From NCBI GenBank assembly GCA_008694505.1, contig VZDJ01000594.1, forward strand, positions 11,802,026-11,866,025: a stretch of 64,000 nt of DNA. Direction: 5' to 3'. The notes beneath the pieces are model-generated. The model ran no database searches, was not told the origin of the DNA, and worked only from the letters and a program-made list of their open reading frames with translations. This stretch comes from Cyanoderma ruficeps (lineage: Eukaryota; Chordata; Aves; Passeriformes; Timaliidae). Of this stretch, positions 25,801 to 40,800 are shown one piece after another. Every line of letters starts with the position of its first letter. Positions within the stretch are counted from its first letter, which is position 1. The position numbers and the translations under genes were made by a program.

Positions 25801-28800
25801 CAACGCAGAAGAACTGGCCCAAAAGGAAACCAAGAAGCAAGGCTGGTCCTCAGGCCATGCCCCAGGTGCAGAGGGAGGAAGAGGGTGAGGAAGAGGGTGA
25901 GGCAAAGCCAGTTTCTTGAGCTGTATGCACTCCCTCTGCATTGCCAGCTGTCCTCCAGCAGTAACCCAGGCACTGCCCTGCTTAGGGGAGCAGAGTCTGG
26001 TGCTGCCTCTGTTTTACAAGCAAGGGCTCTCGGCTCCATCAGCCCAAGCTTCTCCACCTGCCCCATGACAGAGCCCCTGGCAAAATGAGCCACGTGTGTG
26101 TGGGCTGTGCCTCACCGAGGCTGAGACCTTGCAGAGGTGGTCTCAGATAATGGCAGAGTGACTTCTGGCTGTGAATGGGGAGTGTGGTTCTGAGAACAGC
26201 CTTGCCACATCTTTAACTCATAATGAGATATATTTTGGGGCTGCAAACTGGTTCTTTTATATATTCCTGGAGCAATAACACTTGTCTTTCCCACAGGACC
26301 TGTGAAAAGACTTGAATGAACCCTTTAGGTTTTTAATTGTGTTATTCGCACCTTGGCAATATATGTGATTTCACTGCCCTTAATCAACAGAAGTGCTTGC
26401 CTGTGACAGTAAGTGAGGAACAAAAACAGAAGCTATTGATCATGAAAATCTGGTCTTCACTGGTAACCCTGTGAGCATTTATGCACAAGGAAACCCAGAG
26501 ATTATAATAACCTCTCAATTTTAGCACAGAAATCTCAAAACATATCCTACAAGCATTTATGTAAATTGAATGTCTCTGCTTGTATGTTTGTTTCCTACCA
26601 CTGTGCATATGAATTGGAAAATTTGGCTTTATACCCCAGGGCTCTCCTGACACCCTCATTGTCTGACATATTTATGTGAAAGTATGGCAATTGAAAGGCT
26701 CAGAATGCACCTGAAATTTCAGTAATTAACAGCAGAAATGTTGGCAAACCACTGAGTTGGAGAGAATTGGGAAGATGTCGACCCAAATAGGAGTTTGCTG
26801 TTTTAAAATACACAATTTTCAGCATTGCTGGGCATCATTAAAAAAAATTACACAGTAGATGTTAAAGATTCAGGTTATGGCTAGTTGTGTGCTTAAGTCT
26901 GTTAATATTACAGAATTATGCAGCGACTGCATCTCATTGCTGATAGTGCTGCACCTTTCTTTCTAGGCTCTTGTGTAATATACCCTGTATCCCATTGCTG
27001 TTCAAATAACTGAGTCCAATCAGCAAAGTCTTTTGTAAAACATGCTTTCAGGACTGCATTGTCTAATGAAAGTCTATTTGTGTGTGTGCTCTGTGCAGTG
27101 CCTGTCTCTATTGTTGGGGAGGGATTAGTATTCCTATAGCATAGAGAAATTCAAGCCAGCAGAGGGATCTGATTGTGCTAGGTGCTGTACAGTCACCTCT
27201 TCTTCAAAAGGCTGGTAAAGAGGAGAGATTACAGGTGGGAGAGAAATGACTGCTCTCCATAGACACTGCTGGTGAGGCAGCTTTTAGCTGGGAAAACTGG
27301 GGAGGTAGGAGTTGGTTGGATTCCAGTAGATTCACTGGGGCAACAGCTCTTTGCTTCCCACTCCCTAATTTTGTAATTCATGCTCAGGAAAAAAACATGG
27401 CTCCAAAGTCATTTAGCAACTGGCCTGCTTGTTTCCCACAGAAAGACCAGAAAAGTTTTGAAAACACCATTTGGCATAATTAGGAACTTTGTTTACAATT
27501 TTTTTGCTTCACATACAAGTTGTGGTAGAAAATGCATGAAAACTCAGATGCCACAGTGACGAGAATATAGGAACACCTTAGGAGGGCAAGTATTTGGGCA
27601 GCACACAATTGTGTTTTACTTCCTCAATTTTCTAAGTCAGATGAATCTGACAACATTACCCCAGTAATGAGTAGATGAAAAATTCACCAGCTGCTAAGCA
27701 TTCTGAAAATCTACTTGGAGAATGGAAAAAAGTGTCACTTAGAGAAACCGGGCTTTGTTTGCGAACAATTTATGAACACAAATGGAGGGAAGGCTTCTCT
27801 TCTCTGGATAATTTATTTCTAACTGATAATTCAACTGCATCAAGTACCAACACTGCAGTGCTATAACAACAGACATACAGCTCATAATTTGAGGCTGAAA
27901 TAAGATCTGGACTCCTCTGTTTCTCAAAAAGTCAGCACAATCTAATTCACACCAGATTCCTCCTATCTCTGCTATGTTAGCATGGAAATCAAGTGCACTG
28001 CCTGTGCTATACTGCTCCCCTATTGCAGATGTGCCTTGCACGTGTAGTTTCACCAATGAGACAGCTGGCTAAGTGATTTTCCTCTTAATTAATCATCTCA
28101 TATGCAAAGGAGGCCAGTTTCTCATATCTTCTTCTCTTCTGACATATGTTTCACCACAGGGTTCTTCCTGATGAAGCAGAAAACTTCATTTAAAATCTCA
28201 ATGGGTTAAACTTGTTCTGCTGCATTGGAGTTTTAAAGTGATTTTCCTTTCCTTTCCTTTCCTTTTTCTTTCCTTTCTGCCTCTCTTTCTCATCTTAAGA
28301 GGGAAAAAAATTCAGTTATTTCGTGAGGGTCTTTACCTCTTTTTTCTCCAGATAAGCCCTGAAATAGAGTTAAGCTTTTTATCAGTAAGTTGCAGGGGGC
28401 TTTTGAACACACCCTGAGACAGTTCTTTGTTATTGTGAGTCATAAATGCCTATTTTCCTGAGGACTACATGTTTAAAATATCTAGTTTTATGAGGAAGTC
28501 CGCATCATAAAGAACACGTGTGTCAAGGTCACAGCCATGCAGAATCAGACACCAAATCCTTACATATGTGTGTTTAGAGTTATGAGCAGAGACTCTTTTA
28601 GTAACACCCAGCCTAGAAAACGGGTTTGAATTCTGTCTGTACACACATATATACACACCCAGAGTGTGTGTATATACAATACACCCTACATCTCTATGCA
28701 TACATATACAGAAACACATGTATTTATACCCACCACCCTTTGCAGTGCTCATAATGCTTTATTTTTTCAGATTGATATTCCTCTTGTAGCTCATCTGTGC

Positions 28801-31800
28801 TGGAAGAATTTGGTAGTTGTATCTTTAGGGCAGTTTTCTAGAGACACTGACCATGTTAGTATATTCATACTGAAATTAAAATTACTCTTTGAAAAACTAC
28901 CCTCCTTTGGAAACAAAATACTAATTCAAGAATCAGTTCAATCATATTACATAATTCTGTGTCCCATTCAAACAGTTAAGAAGATTAATTTATACTGGAA
29001 GAGATCTTACAGAACTGTTATTCCAGTTTAAATTTTCTTTTTGATAGGCAAAATTCTCTGTTATTCATGTTGTTTTCTTTGAAAAGTGTTCTTACTGAGA
29101 CAAAACCAAGATGCTTCTTCTCCACTAATTGGATGTTTCAAAAATTTCAGTCACTTAAGAAGGAATGAAAAAGCAGGTGTTCATGACTGACTTTAGATAA
29201 ACCAAATAATCTTTAGGTGAGACATATAGACCACAAATCACTTAAACACAAGGGATTAGAGAGTTACATGTATGAATGAGTAGAGGGAAAACACATTTCT
29301 AATGAATTGTGAAGAATTACCATAAAAATGTAGTCATCCAAGAGTTTGGGAGACTTGTGTACATTTCCAAAATTTCTGATGTTTTAAGTGGTATGCTGGG
29401 TTTTTATATTTTATTTCTATCTTCTAGAATATATTGTTGAATTCTGATTTTAAGATTTTCTTAGCATGTATTAGGGCTAGAAGTTTACCAATTTATTATG
29501 AGACAGTCTAGTCTTTTATTCCTGAAACTTTATAACCTGCACTCAGGAGCTAGCTGTGGTTGCTCTTCTCTCCATGGTTCATGCAAGTGTAACGAGCACA
29601 GTCCCAGTCCCATCCAACAAAGCAAGCAGGAAATTAAATCCTTGATGCATCTGTGGCCTCTCTCACACCTGCCCTCTCATGTTGTCTAGTTCAGATATCC
29701 TCTGCACCTCCTGATCCTACCTGTCTGTCTCTTTCTTAGCCCACGAGTAAATGGTTGTGTCTGAACATGCAAGACACGCAGGTCCCAGCTGTTAAATGCC
29801 ATTTCCCCCTTCTCTCTTCCACAGTGCTGCCAGTGGGAAGGAAGAAAAGCACAGGACAGGAAGACATAGATCTTTCCTTGTCACCATGTGGGCTGAAGCT
29901 TTGTTTCCTTTGAGAGCTGGCCTCTCTTCCACTCTCCCTCTTCTCTAATGATTTCTCTTTGCTCTCATCTTCACAGCTTGCTATGAAACAACACCTCCCC
30001 TCTCCAGATCTTTCCTGTCATCACATAGCAATTTTTATTTACAACTGGGACATGCTTTTTACATTCTGAATTGCATGATTGGGAGAGATGATTATTGTCT
30101 GTCTCTCTTGAATTTCCGTTATTACGTCAATGGCCTTTGATTTTTGGACTCTATTGCATAAAAACCCAGTTTTCCCCACACTGAACTCATAGGCACTTTT
30201 TTTCAGTTTAAAGAAGATATGCTACCAGTTACTAATGGCAATTAAGTCATTGGTGGAGAGAGGGGCAATACACAGAATTAGGCTGTATCTTGCTACAGAA
30301 AACCCTGCATAAACTGAGCACACCAGGAAACAAATCTGCAGTTGGGAACCAAGTTCAAGCTTCTCCTTTGCTTTGGGAAAAAAAAAGGGGGGGGTTTTCA
30401 CTCTTTTGCAGAACTGCTCAGTGTGTTCTGAACACACTCACTGTTCCTGTTACTCAGCCTATCTCTGCTCCAGTCATGAAGAGTGGAGTGAACAACTTCT
30501 GCTAACATCACCAAAGCCAAGAAGAGCACCACCAGGTCAGGGAGAAGAAGGCCAGGCTGGCTGGGACTTTGAGCAACACGGTCTAGTGGAAGATGTCACT
30601 GACTTTGGGGATGTGGTTGAGAACAGATGGTCTTTAAGGCCCCTTCCAACTCAACCCACTCCATGAGTACATGATTCAAAGGGTGTTTGGTAGGTCCTTC
30701 TTGTGAAGGCTGTGTCCCCCTAATGTGAAGAAATGTATTATTTTGAAACCTTGCTGATTGCCTTTGGCACTTTACTGTCTCCCACTAAGAGCTGTCATAC
30801 CTACAGCTCAAGCAATGGGTAGTGACTGGACCCATGAGCATCCTTTAAAAAGTGAGAAATACCCTTCTATGTTACCTTTTCTATAACTTAATGAATCTGG
30901 CTCCTCAAAACACCTCTTCCCAAGGTAACCATCCCACACACTGACCCAAGAACCCAGATCTGATTTGTATTTGCTGTACAGGGGACAATTTGAAATTACT
31001 ACAAATCCACAAGGGTAGTGGCACATGGTGACTTGGCATGGTGAGAGATGGAAAAGATGGTATTGTACAGCCCCCAAAAGAAGCTGGTTTTTCATACCCT
31101 TGGTTATCTGAGTCTTTCCTCTGTTTCCAGCTCTACAATTAATGTCTCCTTCCTACTCATGATTAATAGCAAGCTCTCCACTCACATCTTTCCCATTTCC
31201 TCTTGACAAAATACAGTCTTCTTCACTGCAAAAGTGTATCCTTTTTACTTTGTTTAGTCTGCAAATTTCCCAGGACAGAATGATCTCTCCCTCCATCTCC
31301 TTTCTAAACAAGAATCACCAAATAATTATTTGACACTTTGGTGCTCATGTGGCGCTGACCACACCTGTCTTCCCAAGTTACCTCATCAAGTTGCTGATTC
31401 TGGATAGAGATTTCAGCCTCCTGAAGCATGAAGATAAAATGCAAAAAACAACCTTAGGTATGACATCAACTGGTAATGCATATCAAGCTGGAAGGACTTT
31501 AGGAGTTTCTCCTTGAAAATATTTTTTCCCTAAACACATTTATTTGTATTCTCTGAGATAGTCTCTAGACTGTGGAGATCAAAGAGAGCTGGCAATCCAG
31601 CAGGGTTTTTAAGTGCATTAAAGGTACTGTGTTTCAAAGCCACATGCCTGAACATTTAAGCACCATGGAAGAAATGAAGTAGCAGGTGGTAAAACATGCA
31701 AACATGATTGTTCTAATCTTAATACTTTTCAATTTGTCAAAGCCTAACTGTATGACAAAGAGCCAAAATAAAGGATGCTGTGGGCACATGCAGACACACA

Positions 31801-34800
31801 CGAGAGCATAAAACCCAAGGAGACCAGCCAGCTTTGCGTTTTCCCTTTCAGCCACATTTCTGATCTTGTAAGTCATTTACAGTAACAAGGAAGGGTATTT
31901 ACCAGACTTATGTGGAACCTGGTAAATGTAAGCATGGAGTGCTTCTTAGTAGATTTGAATACCGAAATGTAATTCCCTGTTGCACTTCTTTTTTGCTGAG
32001 GTAAAGTGTATAAAATACCATCCACCATAAAACAGTGGCATATTGTAAATGTCTGCATATTGTGAATATATATAGAGAGACACAGTCTATAATGTTCCTC
32101 ACTTAGCAACTGAGGCAGTATAGAAATATTTTCAGGTATTTTCACAGAGTCAGAGTGAGACAAAATGAGACTATTTTTCTTTTTGTTACTCCTAAAGAAA
32201 TGAGAAAATATTAACCAGTGGTGTCCACCAGACCTAACCCCTTTCCTACCACAAGTTTTGGTGCATGTTTGCTGTACAGCTCTAGCTCTAAGTAAAAAAC
32301 TTCATCACCAGAGATCACCTGAGGTCCCGGCCTGTAAAAAAATAATCTACTATTTCCCCTTTCTGCAGAGTTTCTCAGGAAATGACTTAATTATTGCAAG
32401 CTGCCATTGCAGTGCTGAAATCAGTGTTGTTGAGATACTTGTACCCTGGAACTTGATGTTGCTCATGTTGATTTTATTGCACTTTGTATCAGAATTTGCT
32501 GATTTCAGATCTTAAGTTTTTAATACTACTCTGCTTCAAATGCCTTGGTTTAGCTCACAGCAGTCTCATCTACTATCAGCACAGATTTTAATGAAAGCAA
32601 GGTGATTTATTAATGGTAACTAGAACTCTTGTAGGAAACCCTAGTGAAGACTGGGAGTAGTGGGGAGCAAATAAAGATGAACTGATCCTGTAGGCTCCCA
32701 AATAAAACTCCCCACTGATTCAAGGTTCTTACACATTAAGAAAAGATGTCTGTGGCTCCTGAGCTCATTCCCCTTGTGGATTAATGATCCAAAAGGGACT
32801 CTTTGTACCAAGGAGGAGTAAATCACCCCTCCTGCTTTTGGCAGGCAGGAATATAAGTGGGGAGATAAATGCTTTTACATTTCTCTGAACTTTGCTGTTG
32901 CTCCTGGGTGAAAGATTTCCCCTTCTGGAATCCATTAAAATCTGTGAATCTCAGACAAAGACTCTTCTTCCTCCTCCCACGTTCTGTGTGAGATGCTTAA
33001 TCTCTGCATCCTGGGGACATAACCATTTGTGAGCTGGAAACAGAGAATGAGCTGAGCCCTTCTGCTCTCGAGGTACCTCCTCTGGATTCCTTTGCTTGCA
33101 ATGAATGAAACCTTTCATTTTGACAGTGTCTGACTTGTGTCAGAAGGTTCATGACTGACTGGAGCTTCAATGGGTTGACAGAGACGTATGAAACCCTTTA
33201 AAATGTGGCATTCCTAAAGAAATAAAGATCAGCTTTAAAGAGGAGAGTAAGTCAGATGAGGTACAGCTTTATGACTGTTTTTGAGAAAAAAATGCAGCCT
33301 GGACTTTTCCTCCCTATTCCTCTCCCAGAATTGCATTTCCTGTAAGGTAAAGGTCATGCCTTCTTTCCCAGGCTGCTGCAAGCCTTCCCCAGACAGGAAG
33401 CATATCCTGTGTCCTGTTTTCTCCAGAGTCCAGTAGCAGAGCAGACAGGAGTGTAACCTCCACGCTGCTGCTCCCACTGTGCTGTTTTTAAGGGACCTGA
33501 GTACCAAATCTCTGGGTGAATCTTCCCCCCTCTCAATCGTGGTGCAGCCCCTGGGCCTTGCAGAGCTGGCAGCTGCTGAAGATGGCCAGAGGCAGAAACA
33601 CAAGCTCGTCCCTTTGGAGGTCTGGATGGCTATTTTTGTCAGATATGAAACTGCAGCAGTCATTGGGGAAGATGTGGGAGGGGGAAAAGCACATGTTCTG
33701 TAATTGAAGATTGTGTCTGTGGTTTATTCCAGAAGAGAGGGGTATATTTGCCTCATTGAATTAGAAAAAGAGACTTGGAAACTGTAACAGGCTGCACATG
33801 CCATTTTCCACCCAAGTGATTTCCCTCACAGCTCACACCTGAGAAGAAGCTGGGGCTCAGCCCTCCCCAGTCATGCCCTGCTGCCTGCAGCACAGAGCAA
33901 GGTCCAGGACTTGTGGGTGGCTGAGGGAAGTTTGCCAGGGAAATAAGCATAAATGTGGGTGTTCAGCTTTGCAATTGATTTTGTTTTCTACTACTTGGCA
34001 CTTTAGGGCACCAGTTTGGTGTCTGTGGACATGAGCATCTGTATCCCTTAGAGGATAATTTCCTCCCACTCCCCCCTCCACTGAAAATATCCTTGGTGAG
34101 AGGAGATATAGCAAGAAATGCAAACTCCACCCCTTAACACACACAAAGCCACAGCAAGTCAGCTGTCTCTTCAGACTCCTAGGGCCGCACACATCTGTCT
34201 TGTCCATTTCCCAACCTTCCTGGGATATTTCCAACCCATCTTCTAGCTAATGGGATTTTCCCTGCCCTTTGTTTCACTGCCATTGCACGATGAAGTGGTG
34301 CTGTAGCGTGACCAGAGCTGCCTGTGTGTCTCCCTTAGCCCTCACCAGCTGTTAGGCTACACCAGCATTAAGGAAAAGAGTCTTCCTTTCCCAGGGACAA
34401 TGCCACCTCTTCCCATCTGCTACAGAATCCATGACAAGTGATGGCCAGTGTGGGTTTGGTCTTGATGGTGCTGGGTTTTCTTGACTAACCAGGACTTAAA
34501 AGCTTTTTCATCTCTGCCCATGGAAGTGCTGCACTGAGCATGGAGCTGATGGGCTGTTTTACCCACTAGAGCCAGTAGCAGATGCCTAATGGAGAGTTAA
34601 AGCACAGGCCAACCATCAAGGGATCTGAGGAATGGGAAAGTTTTGAGCCAGAATTAGTAATTCAGTGTTTAAATGGTTGCCTTGGGGTATAAAAGCTCTT
34701 GCATTTCCCAGAGTTTCTCATATGAAATACTTTAACCTCCTGCTCACATCCAGACTCCGCGCTTGGCAGGACTGAGCCTTGTCTGCCGCTCCTCTTGAAT

Positions 34801-37800
34801 GAGGTCTTTTAACTTGTACTTGAAAGAATTCAACCTTTGAATCTCAGCATTACTGAATGTGCAACTGCTGACAGGGAGCAGAGAACTCCTCTGTCCAGTT
34901 CTCCCAGGTAATTCCAGTGCTTCCAAGAGTATGTGACCATGACTTTATCATTTTGTCCCCTCTGTCTGTGCAGAAGCTGCTGACCCAAGCAACGATAAAG
35001 GCTTTTGTCTAAAGCCAGCTGTGCAACCCAGCACAGCACAAAAGTGCTGGTAAACCTAGCCCCTGTTTTGGAATGCAGCCAGGGTAGGGAACATCTCTGC
35101 CACCCCTTCTTCCGTCCTCATTTAGCAGATTTCCTACTTCTCAGGCAAAAATATCCAATGTGAGGTCAAAGCCAGACTGCTGTGTATGACCCTTCTTTAT
35201 AAGGCATGTGTATCTCCTAGGGAGCACTTCTTGCTAACTCTCTCCCAAAGGGACTCTCAAGAGCGATGAAGCTAGAACAGCAATCCTTAGAGCTCCTGCC
35301 TGTGTGTTTAACACTTGTGGGTGTAGCAGGGGAACAGGGAAAGACTACCACATTTGACATTGTGAAAGGAGCCTAGTGGATTTAGAGAGATAGATATTGA
35401 GGTCTTGTGGAAGAAGGAATTGAATTTGACAGAGAGGCCCTGTAAAGCTGGGGCCTGTGGCCTGTTTTATCGACTTCTTTTTCTATTTCATCTATACAGA
35501 CAGAACCAAAAAAATGCAAAAAGGAAGTGGGCTTTACTCTCTTGTAACAGATATATACTTGTGTCCAAACCTTGCCATGGCATGAAGTACAGCACAGCTC
35601 CCCCTGAAATAAATTGCAGCTCACACGTATCTCAGGGTAGAACTTGGCTCTTAAACAAAATTTAATGGAAGTCTGCTCTGGCTGAACTCTAGTTATGACT
35701 TCATATTTTCCAGGGCTTTGCTAATGCTGTTGGCTTGTTCATTTTTCTTCCTTTTTTTTTTTTTCATTCTCTTTATACTAATAGGTGTTTCAGCGGGATA
35801 ATTTGACCTTATGAGACTGTTCCAAGGCATACTTCTCTGGAGGCAGTGGTAAATAGTTTTGATATATTATGAAAGTGCTTTGAGAAATTTGCAGGCTGTC
35901 TCATGACTGCTTGAGAAGGCAGGCTTTTGCAACCTGTTAGGCAGCATCAGCTGGTGAATTAAACTGGGAAGTTGGAAAGCAGAGAAGGTGGACAGAGGCT
36001 GTACATTATGTTTCTGGCTCGATTCTATCATGTTTCTCATACTCATAAAATGCAGTTTTCAAAACTTTTACCATCGGCCCAACTGAGCAGGTGGAATGTG
36101 TGAGAGAACCAATTTCAAAGGAAGCAGAAGCAGTTTAGCAGTGAGAGCTCTTGCAAATGCCACCTTGTATGTGAACCACTCGGTGATCCACTTTGTGTGC
36201 TGGGAAAGTGCCCGGCCTTGAGCCAGCAAGGCCAGCAGTGACTGCTGCTGCTGCTGGGCCACAGAGCGCCATTGCTGCCTGTGGAGGAGGAGCAGCCCTG
36301 AAGGGAGGATGGCACAGGGTAACAGCTCTGCCCTAGGGTCCCAGTTTGACAGCTGAGATAGGGAATGAGAAGAGAATTATCTTCGGGCATTCCAGTATAA
36401 TCTTACATAGGAAATACCAAGCCCAACTTTTTCCATGGCCTTCTAGAGCTACTGTAGTTCAAAGGAGTCACTGGACTCAGAATGTCTGGAGTTCTCTGCT
36501 CTGCTCAGAGCACTCTAGAAAAGAAGTCTCCAGATTTAAAAAGTTGCTTTTCTCTTTATGCTTTTCTTCTGGGGAACTTGTTTTTCCTGTATGTAGATTT
36601 ATGATGTATTTCAACCACTCAAATGAGCATTTCTGCTTTTTGCCCTCTCTGTCTGCACCTAGCAAACCTCTCCCTGTTAATGGATCAACTGACATTCAGA
36701 TTGCAGATTGATTTGGATCAATTTGCCAATAAGTAAATAGCCCTCTAAGCAAACAGTAAATATGAATAAATAAATAAATATTAAATGAGGGAAAGGGCTT
36801 TCTTTTCGGTGAGCTGTTTTTCTGCTTGGAAGGAAAATGTTTAGGAACAAGAAAGCCCTGTGCTGCAGGAATGTAGCAGCCAGCCCTAATCACAACAATT
36901 CACTGTCAGCTTTCCTGCATGGACATTTCATACACTCAGGAGCACCCCAAAGCCTTTACAGTAAGTGAAAAATATGTTGATCAGAGAAGTACCATAGCAA
37001 GCATTTGTTGCTATTGAAAACTACCAGACCATATTTCTTTGCTTAATGACACACATTAATCCTCCATTGAAATTCCAGGGTTGTCCAAGCTGAATCTGGC
37101 TTTAAAGGTTTAAAATACAGTCCAAACTATAAAAATGCATTCTGACCAAAAAAAGGAGCTGGAAAAAAATCTCAACAATGTTCCTTTGTTTTTTACTTTG
37201 CTGTTTAAACCACTAAAGATGTCATCTACAAGCTTTGAAACAGTTTCAAAAACATGGCATTTTTTAAATTGGTGACCAGAATATGAATATTATCCAAGTA
37301 CCCACTGCTACTTCTGTTTTCAGTCCAGTTTCCTAATGAAATGAGTCTTATGTGTTCCTGCTGTCTATCTGTCTGCCTAATCATCTGTTCATCCATCTGC
37401 CAGTTCTCATTAAGAACTTTTGGGTCCACTGACCAGTCTCAACCAGATTTGAAAGAGAAACAAGAGCCTCAGAAATTATCATAATTTTCCAGGTTGCATG
37501 AAAGTCAACACTGTCTACGGAGAGTGATTCACATGAACAGTAACACAAAAAGTACTCCTTATTAGGAGATTAAACTAAATGAAGTTCTTTTCTGCTTAAG
37601 AATGTAGCAGCATCCATCAACATTTGGCATGATTAGTTTCCTTCCACAAACATGACTCCAACTTAACAGGCAAAACACAGAGGGTAAGACCCCGTTTAAG
37701 CACCTACAGGAGATATCAAGCCCTTCTGACCAGGGCATGTTGCAAGCTCTGCAAAAAAAAAAAATGGGTCTCGCTACCTCATAGCAAGGTTAAGCCCTCA

Positions 37801-40800
37801 GCACAAGCATTGGAAAGGAATGGTTAAGCAGTGCTAACAATAATGTTTGGGATTTATTTTCCCTAATTATAGACTCTAGAAAGCTAGGCTTCTTTAAGGT
37901 ATTTTAAGTTTGCTTATTGGTTGATGGGAAGGAAATTCCCACACCATACTCCAGGATTCTCCGCACTGTGTGGAGGCTGAATGGATCTTGCAAGAAGGCG
38001 TGTCAGAACAGGACAGAACAGAATAGCTGCAGTTGGAAGAGACACACAGCTATCATCTAGGCCAACTGGCTATTAGTATCCTCCTGCAGCACCTGTGGAG
38101 ACAGCTGAGATCACACAGACTCCTTTCCAGCAGTCGAACACCTCATCAGGCTGGTTATTAGCCTCCCACCTACATGGTCATTGACATTTGTGTTGCATTA
38201 GGAGGAAAGGAACATTAGCAATAAACTGTTAATGAGTTTCATAACAATATAAGTCTGTGCTGAAAAACATTCAGTATGTGGCTTCAGTGCAGGTTTTTTC
38301 ATGCTTAGCTCCGTTAATGTGTTCAATATGCTGTTTTTCAAATAATGCTAGAGAGTTGTCCAAAAATAATACACAAGTGATCCTTTTTCCTTTTTCCCCA
38401 ACAATTATTGCACAATCTGTCTAGAATTACTCAGATGAATGATAGATGGTAAAGAGGTTTTGCTAGAATTCCTCAACTCTGTTCAGACAGCTTGAACTGA
38501 TACGTAAATACTTTTCAGATAATAATGTGGCCTTTATCTTTAGAGCAATAACTCAAAAGAAACCTGCACATTCATTGAAGAAACCTTGGGAAATAAGAAA
38601 TGTTGTTGCCCTGAGCTACTATTTGCCTTGCAAGTTTCTAAGGTGTTTCAATATGTTTTATTTTCTTTGTTTAATATGCTCAATATTCAAAGCATTTGGA
38701 AGATTGTTTCCACCACAGATATCTCCATTAATAATATTAATCTCGTCTGTGCTCCAGGAAAGATCTCTGTGTCCCTGAAGAGCATATGCTAAACATCCTG
38801 ACATTTCCACTTGCAACGCACAGTAGACAGTGCCTTAGGCAAGCACTGCTGTATGAGCTGGATGGAGCTGAATACAATTCATATCAAATAAGCCAGGGGA
38901 CAGAGCACAGACAACTCCCATTCCCAAGAATTATCACCTGTTGGACCGCTTTGCTACAAAATATTGACAGTGGGAATGAGCATAAATGAAGAAACCTGCC
39001 CATGTTGGGAAAATTATTATGCTTTTCTAAAGATAGGAATCTGGTGCTACATTCTTTAAACTCTTAGAATATTATCAGGCTTTCACTAGTTTCCAGGTGG
39101 TGTCTAGGTGACATTATGTGTACCTTGATCATATCATCTCTAGTTTAAGCACAAGGTCAAGTTTTTTCATCTCGATGAGAAATAGACATTTATCAGCCTC
39201 AATCAAATAATGGCTGTGTTTCTATCTCAGCATGCCTGTGTTCATTAAAATGAGTTTTCTGCCAGCAACAGAGTCAGTGAAACACTCTTGCTTTTGGATC
39301 TATGTCTCTGCCCCCTAAATCTCACCCCCAGTACACAGAGTCTCCCTCCCTCAGCAGATCCCCATGGGGTTGGGGAGCTGCAGCGCCTCTGGATCTATGT
39401 GCCTGATAGCTGGAAAGCTCGTGGTTACTGCACAACTGACTGCTGCTAAACACAGCTAAAAATGCTGACTACTCCGGTCTCCCTTTTCTCTCCAGTCTGC
39501 AGTTTTCATGAAAATTGAAGCAGTCCTTATCTTTGTCTACTTTTCCTTTAAAAACAGTTGGAGTTGAATAATGGAGTTAAAATTTGTCAGGGATAAAAGG
39601 ACAGTCAGGCAGATAGCAGGAACAGAGAAAATCAGTGCAACAATGCTGTTGAAATGTATTTGATGAAAATGTTTCAAATTCTAACAAGTAGTTCTGACTG
39701 TCTTAGTTAAAGAGAATAATTTTAACTAATGTTTGTCTTAGTGCCAAATCCATAAATGCTTAGTGCCATGTCCATAAAATAGAGTATGTTTCAAATGTAA
39801 ACCAAACCCTAATCTCAGAAGTTATTTCAGTCATAAAATCAAGCACAACAACATTAAGAAACAGAGATCACCTTATCCTCTTATGACATTATCAAAAGGC
39901 TTGAGAGTCACGTCTGAGACTGGTAGGGACAAATTAAAAGCTTGTCTTGGTAAATAATTACAAGCAGTTTGGCAGTTAAATTGTCTTACTGCTTCATGTA
40001 ACCACTTACATGAGGGATTTGGAAGGAATAAACACCTACTCTAAGATCTCTTGGCCTCTGACTTTTCACTAAAAAGTGGAAAAAATTCTAACTCAAATTT
40101 TTATGCTTATTTTTTAACATGAGAAATTTAGATCAGTGGGGTATGCTGTTTTCATGAACTGCTTATTAGGAATTATAAGATAAATATCAGTTACAGGTCA
40201 TGAGATGGGCTTTCACTGTGTCCATGGTCAGCTGCTTTGATTACCTGTGGTCATCTGCAACATTTGCAATGATTAATCAGTTAAGCCAGCAACTCCTGTC
40301 TATACAGCTTTGACCTCAGTGAAGGAGCAAATGGCTGCTTTGTTTTTTGATTCAACAAAAAACTAATAGAACTTAAAATTGTTGGCTTTGGAGGAAAGTC
40401 AGTCAGAAATTAGCAAGAATCATCAGATTCACTGGCTATTTAGTGTTTCTTTCAAAACCTCTCCAGTTATAAAGCCTTCAAAATGAGTACTCTGCTCTGA
40501 TGAAGAGGAAAAAGGTGAGGAGGAGAGGCAAAGGCAGGAAAATGTCCTGATTGTGGACTATACATGACAGATTGATTCATACTCCATTTGTCACTCCCTC
40601 AATGAAACAATTCCAGGTCAATTTATCTTCCCCAGGAGGATGTTGTATATGAGCTGGCTTTGACAGCTATAGAGGAAAAATGTAAATGATGGCCTGGTTA
40701 CATTAACCTATTTCCATGGAAAAGTAAGGAAATTTTGTAGTGATATAACTGTACATATGAAACAGACAAAACAGTCAAAACAGTCAGGCAACTTCCAAAT

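Noticed and set aside
33235..33703. Overlapping frames on both strands in a GC-richer patch of intron 1
   Set aside because: Neither frame has known motifs; the higher GC alone lengthens open frames. No splice pattern fits GYPC phase.
33479..33703. Possible additional GYPC exon
   Set aside because: No convincing acceptor and donor pair in phase 1-1, and the protein does not resemble a glycophorin ectodomain.
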